Shown here: piece by piece, positions 59,555-64,000 of the stretch
Numbering within the stretch: position 1 is the stretch's first letter
Layout of the letters: each line of letters starts with the position of its first letter
DNA from: Streptomyces stelliscabiei
GTDB taxonomy: Bacteria; Actinomycetota; Actinomycetes; Streptomycetales; Streptomycetaceae
Direction: 5' to 3'
Length of the DNA: 64,000 nucleotides
Assembly: GCF_014873495.1 (NCBI RefSeq)
Contig: NZ_JADBGF010000001.1
Span: forward strand, 8,246,001 to 8,310,000
Notes under the pieces: model-generated
Seen by the model: only the letters and a program-made list of their open reading frames with translations
What the model was told of the DNA's origin: nothing
The model's database searches: none
Position numbers and translations under genes: made by a program

Positions 59555-61120
59555 ATGACTGTGGATCAACTCCCGGGACAGGTGCGGGAGTTCGCGCAAT
59601 ACCTGAACAAGCTGATGACCAAGCTGGACCAGGGCGGCGGCTGGTGCGCGGTCTTCTGGCAACGTGATCCCGACGGCATGCGCGCCTGCCTGGACGGTCT
59701 GGAGGTGCCGCCCTGGGACGTCGTGGAAGCGCTCATGCACGACCTCGACACCGCCTACGGCCCCGCCGCCGCGGCCCAGGAGACCGAGCGGGCCCGCGCC
59801 CTGCACCGCGCCTCCCTCGCCGCCCACGACTCCCGGCCCGGCGGCCGGGACGCCCTCGGCGACCGGCTCGACGTCATGCTCCGCGAACAGCGCTACGCCG
59901 CCGAACGCACCGCCGAGCTGACTCGCCGGCTCCAGTCAGCCACCACCCAGGTCGAGGCCGACGCCGTCCGCCTCGACCTGGCCTGGGCGCACGACGACCG
60001 CGAACGCGCCACGGCCCGCTGCGCAGAGCTGCGCACCCGCATCGAGCACGCCGACCGCCGCGTCCCGCATGGTCCGGCGCAGGACGCGGCACACGTTTCC
60101 GGGAACACCGCCGGCGACGTCTTCCGGGTGCACGCGCGGGTGGAGGCACGGGTGGACGCATGGATGGAAGCACCGGAGGCGGGCCAACCCACGGCCGGCC
60201 CGGCGGAGCACCCCGGACAGCGTGCGCGCGAGGACCGCTACGGCGCCGCAGACGTGTTCGCCGAGCCCGACGCGGGCGCCCGTGCCACTCCGGTCGCCGG
60301 CACCGGCTCCGGCACGGGCTCCGGCTCCGGCACCGCCGAGCCCGCCCCCGGGGCCGCCGACCCCGAACCCGCCGCCCAGGCGCCCGCCAGGCAGCGCGCC
60401 AAACGCCGCCCGCGCGGAGGCGCGCGTTTCGCCGGGGCGGTGGAGGCCGAGCAGGATCCGCCCGTCGTACCCGGGGCCGCACCGGCCGCCGACCGCAAGG
60501 AGCGTGCTCCCCGGGGCGCCCGGTACGCCGGTGTCGCGGACGGGGGCGAGGCGCCGGCGCCTCGGCAGCCGCGGGCGCGACAGCCGCTGGACGACGACGC
60601 GCGGCGCGAGGTCGCCGAGACCGTGGAGCGACTGGTCCGGCTGCGCCGGGAGAGCCGCAGCGGCGAGGCGCACGCCCTCCTCGTGGAGGTCGCGCGCTGG
60701 CCCGCCGCCCGCTTCCCGCTGCTCGCGGCCGATCTGCACCGCGCGGGGCTCGGCGCCGACTGGGCGACCCTGCTGTGGGAGGCCGGCTCGCTGCCCGCCG
60801 ACCGGCTGGTCGCGGTGGCGGACGCCCTCACCGCGGTGGGCCGGGCCACGGACGGCGAGCAGTTGCTGCGGCAGGGTGTCTCGCGGCCCGCCGAGGAGAT
60901 CGGCGAGGCGGTGCTCGCCTTCACCGCCGAGGGGCGCGAACGGGAGGCGCGTGCGCTGCTCGACGTCTATGTACGCGTGCGCACCCCGGAGGAGGCGGCG
61001 CGCACCGCGGAGGCCCATCCGCGACGGCTCAGGCCCCTCGTGCTGGCGGCGGCCCGCGGTGTCTCGGAGCAGCGCTACCGGGACGTCGTGCACGCCCTGC
61101 GCGTGCAGGGACTCACCTGA
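59555..61120 (+). CDS. Large conserved hypothetical protein (Streptomyces UL36-like annotation type)
   Basis: 521 residues from the ATG at 59555, with GGGGAG about 8 nt upstream. N-terminal domain about 1-80: QVREFAQYLNKLMTKLDQGGGWCAVFWQRDPDGMRACLDGLEVPPWDVVEALMHDL. A helical region (RLDVMLREQRYAAERTAELTRRLQSATTQVEADAVRLDLAWAHDDRERATARCAELR, likely coiled coil) is followed by a Gly/Pro/Ala/Arg-rich disordered stretch. The C-terminal helical repeat domain has RREVAETVERLVRLRRESRSGEAHALLVEVARW and VADALTAVGRATDGEQLL. It is probably a cytoplasmic scaffold; no enzymatic motif is seen. Confidence 0.75.
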   Translation: MTVDQLPGQVREFAQYLNKLMTKLDQGGGWCAVFWQRDPDGMRACLDGLEVPPWDVVEALMHDLDTAYGPAAAAQETERARALHRASLAAHDSRPGGRDALGDRLDVMLREQRYAAERTAELTRRLQSATTQVEADAVRLDLAWAHDDRERATARCAELRTRIEHADRRVPHGPAQDAAHVSGNTAGDVFRVHARVEARVDAWMEAPEAGQPTAGPAEHPGQRAREDRYGAADVFAEPDAGARATPVAGTGSGTGSGSGTAEPAPGAADPEPAAQAPARQRAKRRPRGGARFAGAVEAEQDPPVVPGAAPAADRKERAPRGARYAGVADGGEAPAPRQPRARQPLDDDARREVAETVERLVRLRRESRSGEAHALLVEVARWPAARFPLLAADLHRAGLGADWATLLWEAGSLPADRLVAVADALTAVGRATDGEQLLRQGVSRPAEEIGEAVLAFTAEGREREARALLDVYVRVRTPEEAARTAEAHPRRLRPLVLAAARGVSEQRYRDVVHALRVQGLT

Positions 61121-61354
61121 CCCCTCGGCCACGGCCGCCCCGCCCGCCCCAGCGGCCCGCGCCCGACGGCGCGGGCCGGTTCCGCGCGCGAAACACGGCC
61201 GTGATCACCCACTGGAGTGCGAAACGTGATCGACTCGGCCGGTTGACGACGATGGTCTTGCCCAGCCCGTCGACGGGGCTTAGTTTCAAGCCTCTACGGC
61301 CTTCGTCTACGGGCGTAGAGGCTCTCTGAGGTCCCTGTCGAAGGAGCAGCTGAG
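61121..61354. promoter_or_regulatory. Promoter region of the beta-alanine/pyrimidine genes, with inverted repeat
   Basis: AGCCTCTACG (61289-61298) and CGTAGAGGCT (61314-61323) are a perfect 10-bp inverted repeat with a 15-nt spacer, ending 31 nt before the start of the next gene. An internal CTACG...CTACGGGCGTAG repeats part of it. It may be an operator, for example for the PucR-type regulator at 63653, or an mRNA leader hairpin. Confidence 0.5.
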
Positions 61355-62197
61355 ATGGCCCACGTCGTACGCGCCGCCCTCGTCCAGGCGACCTGGACCG
61401 GCGACACCGCATCCATGGTCGCCAAGCACGTCGAGCACGCCCGCGAGGCGGCCCGGCAGGGCGCGAAGGTGATCGGCTTCCAGGAAGTCTTCAACGCCCC
61501 CTACTTCTGCCAGGTCCAGGAACCCGAGCACTACGCCTGGGCGGAGCCCGTGCCCGACGGCCCCACCGTCACGCGCATGCGGGAACTGGCCCGCGAGACC
61601 GGCATGGTGATCGTCGTCCCGGTCTTCGAGGTCGAGCAGTCCGGGTTCTACTACAACACCGCCGCCGTGATCGACTCCGACGGCACCTACCTCGGCAAGT
61701 ACCGCAAGCACCACATCCCCCAGGTCAAGGGCTTCTGGGAGAAGTACTACTTCAAGCCCGGGAACCTCGGCTGGCCGGTCTTCGACACGGCCGTGGGCAA
61801 GGTCGGCGTCTACATCTGCTACGACCGCCACTTCCCCGAGGGCTGGCGCCAGCTCGGTCTGAACGGCGCCCAGCTCGTCTACAACCCCTCCGCGACGCAC
61901 CGGGGCCTGTCCTCCCACCTGTGGCAGCTGGAGCAGCCCGCGGCCGCCGTCGCCAACGAGTACTTCGTCGCCGCGATCAACCGGGTCGGCGTGGAGGAGT
62001 ACGGCGACAACGACTTCTACGGCACCTCCTACTTCGTCGACCCGCGCGGCAAGTTCGTCGGCGAGGTCGCGAGCGACAAGGGCGAGGAGCTGGTCGTACG
62101 GGACCTCGACTTCGACCTGATCGAGGACGTACGGCAGCAGTGGGCGTTCTACCGGGACCGCCGGCCCGACGCGTACGAAGGACTCGTCCAGCCCTGA
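61355..62197 (+). CDS. Nitrilase-superfamily amidohydrolase (beta-ureidopropionase-like)
   Basis: 280 residues. The Glu-Lys-Cys triad is visible: GFQEVFNAPYF (Glu), GKYRKHHIPQV (Lys) and VGVYICYDRHFPEGWRQ (Cys near residue 154). NPSATHRGLSSHLWQLEQPAAAVANEYF is the typical end of the pocket. The best fit is an N-carbamoyl-beta-alanine or N-carbamoylputrescine amidohydrolase; with a class III aminotransferase and PucR regulator next door the reductive pyrimidine pathway is likely. The start ATG follows GAAGGAG. Confidence 0.88.
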   Translation: MAHVVRAALVQATWTGDTASMVAKHVEHAREAARQGAKVIGFQEVFNAPYFCQVQEPEHYAWAEPVPDGPTVTRMRELARETGMVIVVPVFEVEQSGFYYNTAAVIDSDGTYLGKYRKHHIPQVKGFWEKYYFKPGNLGWPVFDTAVGKVGVYICYDRHFPEGWRQLGLNGAQLVYNPSATHRGLSSHLWQLEQPAAAVANEYFVAAINRVGVEEYGDNDFYGTSYFVDPRGKFVGEVASDKGEELVVRDLDFDLIEDVRQQWAFYRDRRPDAYEGLVQP

Positions 62198-62260
62198 CGT
62201 GGGCACGTACAGCCGTGACACACGCAGAACCCGTACAGGAGTGAAAGGAGTGGTGCAGCC

Positions 62261-63547
62261 GTGACCGACGAACTGCTCGGACGCCACAAGGCCGTACTGC
62301 CCGACTGGCTCGCGCTCTACTACGCGGACCCGCTGGAGATCACCCACGGCGAGGGCCGGCACGTCTGGGACGCCGGGGGCAACAGGTACCTCGACTTCTT
62401 CGGCGGCATCCTGACCACGATGACGGCGCACGCGCTGCCCGAGGTCACCAAGGCGGTGAGCGAGCAGGCCGGGCGGATCATCCACTCCTCCACGCTCTAC
62501 CTCAACCGGCCGATGGTCGAACTCGCCGAGCGGATCGCCCAGATGTCCGGCATCCCGGACGCCCGCGTCTTCTTCACCACCTCCGGCACCGAGGCCAACG
62601 ACACCGCGCTGATGCTGGCGACGACCCACCGCCGCAGCAACCAGATCCTGGCGATGCGCAACAGCTACCACGGCCGCTCGTTCAGCGCGGTCGGCATCAC
62701 CGGCAACAAGGGCTGGTCCCCGACCTCGCTGTCCCCGCTCCAGACGCTGTACGTGCACGGCGGCGTGCGCACCCGAGGCCCCTACGCCGGCCTGAGCGAC
62801 GCCGACTTCATCACGGCCTGCGTCGCCGACCTGGAGGACCTGCTCGGTCACGGCCGCCCGCCCGCCGCGCTGATCGCCGAGCCGATCCAGGGCGTCGGCG
62901 GCTTCACCTCACCGCCGGACGGCCTGTACGCGGCCTTCCGCGAGGTGCTCGCGCGGCACGGCGTGCTGTGGATCGCGGACGAGGTGCAGACCGGCTGGGG
63001 CCGTACCGGCGACAACTTCTGGGGCTGGCAGGCGCACGGGCAGAACGGCCCGCCCGACATCCTCACCTTCGCCAAGGGCATCGGCAACGGCATGTCCATC
63101 GGCGGTGTCGTCGCCCGCGCCGAGGTCATGAACTGCCTCGACAGCAACTCGATCTCCACCTTCGGCGGCACCCAGATCACCATGGCCGCCGGGCTCGCCA
63201 ACCTCAACTACCTGGTCGAGCACGACCTCCAGGGCAACGCGCGGCGCGTGGGCGGACTGCTCATCGAGCGGCTCCGGGCGATCACCGCCCAGATCCCCGA
63301 GGTGCGGGAAGTGCGCGGCCGGGGCCTCATGATCGGCATCGAGCTGGTCAAACCCGGCACCGACGAGGCGAACCCGGACGCCGCGTCCGCCGTCCTCGAA
63401 GCCGCCCGCCGGGAGGGCCTGCTGATCGGCAAGGGTGGCGGCCACAACACCAGCGCGCTGCGCATCGCGCCCCCGCTGTCGCTGACCGTCGCCGAGGCGG
63501 AGGAGGGCGCCGACGCCCTCGAACGCGCTCTGCGGAGCATCCAGTAG
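62261..63547 (+). CDS. Class III aminotransferase (beta-alanine/omega-amino acid type)
   Basis: 428 residues. PLP motifs: FTTSGTEANDTALMLA (phosphate contact), NSYHGRSFSAVG, LWIADEVQTGWGRTGDNFWGW (Asp to the pyridine N) and DILTFAKGIGNGMSIGG with the Schiff-base Lys. The C-terminal VREVRGRGLMIGIELV and IAPPLSLTVAEAEEG are also present. In the pathway it would convert beta-alanine (or beta-aminoisobutyrate) to the semialdehyde. It starts 63 nt after the amidohydrolase gene, with GTGAAAGGAG as ribosome binding site. Confidence 0.92.
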   Translation: MTDELLGRHKAVLPDWLALYYADPLEITHGEGRHVWDAGGNRYLDFFGGILTTMTAHALPEVTKAVSEQAGRIIHSSTLYLNRPMVELAERIAQMSGIPDARVFFTTSGTEANDTALMLATTHRRSNQILAMRNSYHGRSFSAVGITGNKGWSPTSLSPLQTLYVHGGVRTRGPYAGLSDADFITACVADLEDLLGHGRPPAALIAEPIQGVGGFTSPPDGLYAAFREVLARHGVLWIADEVQTGWGRTGDNFWGWQAHGQNGPPDILTFAKGIGNGMSIGGVVARAEVMNCLDSNSISTFGGTQITMAAGLANLNYLVEHDLQGNARRVGGLLIERLRAITAQIPEVREVRGRGLMIGIELVKPGTDEANPDAASAVLEAARREGLLIGKGGGHNTSALRIAPPLSLTVAEAEEGADALERALRSIQ

Positions 63548-63652
63548 CGCACGAGCCGAGCAAGGGCGAGTGAACCGAAGGAGCGCACCCCGGTGACACC
63601 GGTGGGGGCGCTCCGGAGGCGACCGAGCCGGCAGAAATAAGGGGCACGCCGC

Positions 63653-64000
63653 ATGACCACCGCCTTGGAACCCGCCCTGTCGGTACGCCAGGTCCTCAAC
63701 CTGGACCGGGTCCTCGCCGGAGAGCCCGAGGTGGTGGCCGGCGCCGGTCAGCTCGACCGGCCCGTGCGCTGGGTGCACGTGGCCGAGGCCCCCGACGTGG
63801 GTGTGATGCTCAGCGGCGGCGAGATGGTCCTCACCACCGGGGTCCTGCTCGCCGGGAACGAGGACGCCCAGGCCGAGTACATCCGCTCGCTGTACCGGGC
63901 CGAGGCCGCCGCGGTCGTCCTCGGCCTCGGCCGGGCCTTCCCCACGCCGCCCGACGTGATGCGCCGGGCGGCCGAGCGGTGCGGTCTGCCCATGGTGGTC
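63653..64000 (+). CDS. PucR-family transcriptional regulator, N-terminal part (truncated by window)
   Basis: 116 residues are visible from the ATG at 63653 (AAGGGG about 8 nt upstream). LSVRQVLNLDRVLAGEPEVVAGAGQLDRPVRWVHVAEAPDVGVMLSGGEMVLTTGVLLAG is the N-terminal purine-catabolism PucR-like domain. The GGDEF-like and C-terminal helix-turn-helix regions lie beyond the window. It probably controls the catabolic genes just upstream. Confidence 0.9.
   Translation, partial: MTTALEPALSVRQVLNLDRVLAGEPEVVAGAGQLDRPVRWVHVAEAPDVGVMLSGGEMVLTTGVLLAGNEDAQAEYIRSLYRAEAAAVVLGLGRAFPTPPDVMRRAAERCGLPMVV

Overview
The window is high-GC actinobacterial DNA and almost certainly a Streptomyces chromosome segment. 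Third codon positions are nearly all G or C, GTG starts are common, and several genes have no visible ribosome binding site but carry a -10-like box about 7 nt before the start codon, as expected for leaderless mRNAs. The families also fit Streptomyces: DUF5994, DUF5955 and DUF6278 proteins, ANTAR and SpoIIE-type regulators, and a fused PcaD-PcaC enzyme. From memory, the gene order between about 22 and 44 kb recalls a region of the S. coelicolor chromosome. No rRNA, tRNA or CRISPR array was seen. The first gene (heme peroxidase) and the last (PucR-type regulator) are cut by the window edges.

1-12.4 kb holds mostly housekeeping and metabolic genes: peroxidase, thioesterase, histidine phosphatase, HAD-like protein, methyltransferase, and an aminotransferase divergent from an HxlR regulator. 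A two-gene exported VWA/membrane-protein unit follows, then two divergent NIS siderophore synthetases.

12.4-21.0 kb is accessory in character. It has small membrane proteins, three ANTAR proteins (two with GAF sensors), a GNAT-like protein coupled to one of them, two truncated STAS remnants, a DUF5994 gene and a GAF-SpoIIE phosphatase. It also holds the C-terminal remnant of a tyrosine recombinase. The stretch is framed by a 5' fragment of a HipA-type kinase gene on the left and an intact HipA-type kinase on the right.

22-29 kb is a purine (allantoin) and glyoxylate catabolic block: malate synthase, a MobA-like transferase, an IclR/AllR regulator, allantoinase and allantoicase, with candidate shared operators. 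29-39 kb carries a two-component kinase and response regulator (not adjacent), an aldo/keto reductase, a P450, a Gfo/Idh oxidoreductase divergent from a GntR regulator, and a ROK sugar kinase.

39-55 kb has a SNF2 helicase/SWIM operon, the PcaL fusion with an odd nucleophile position, an MBL-fold protein, exonuclease III, two secreted hydrolases, an orphan amino-acid ABC ATPase and a gamma-glutamyltransferase. 55-64 kb has a ClpC-like ATPase, a second-type MetAP divergent from an XRE regulator, a large conserved hypothetical protein, and the start of a beta-alanine/pyrimidine catabolic set (nitrilase-type amidohydrolase, class III aminotransferase, PucR regulator).

Intergenic DNA holds several sharp palindromes at divergent promoters, four copies of a dispersed palindromic element containing GCGGGGAACYGCGCG, a 9-copy 15-bp tandem repeat, and strong hairpin terminators.
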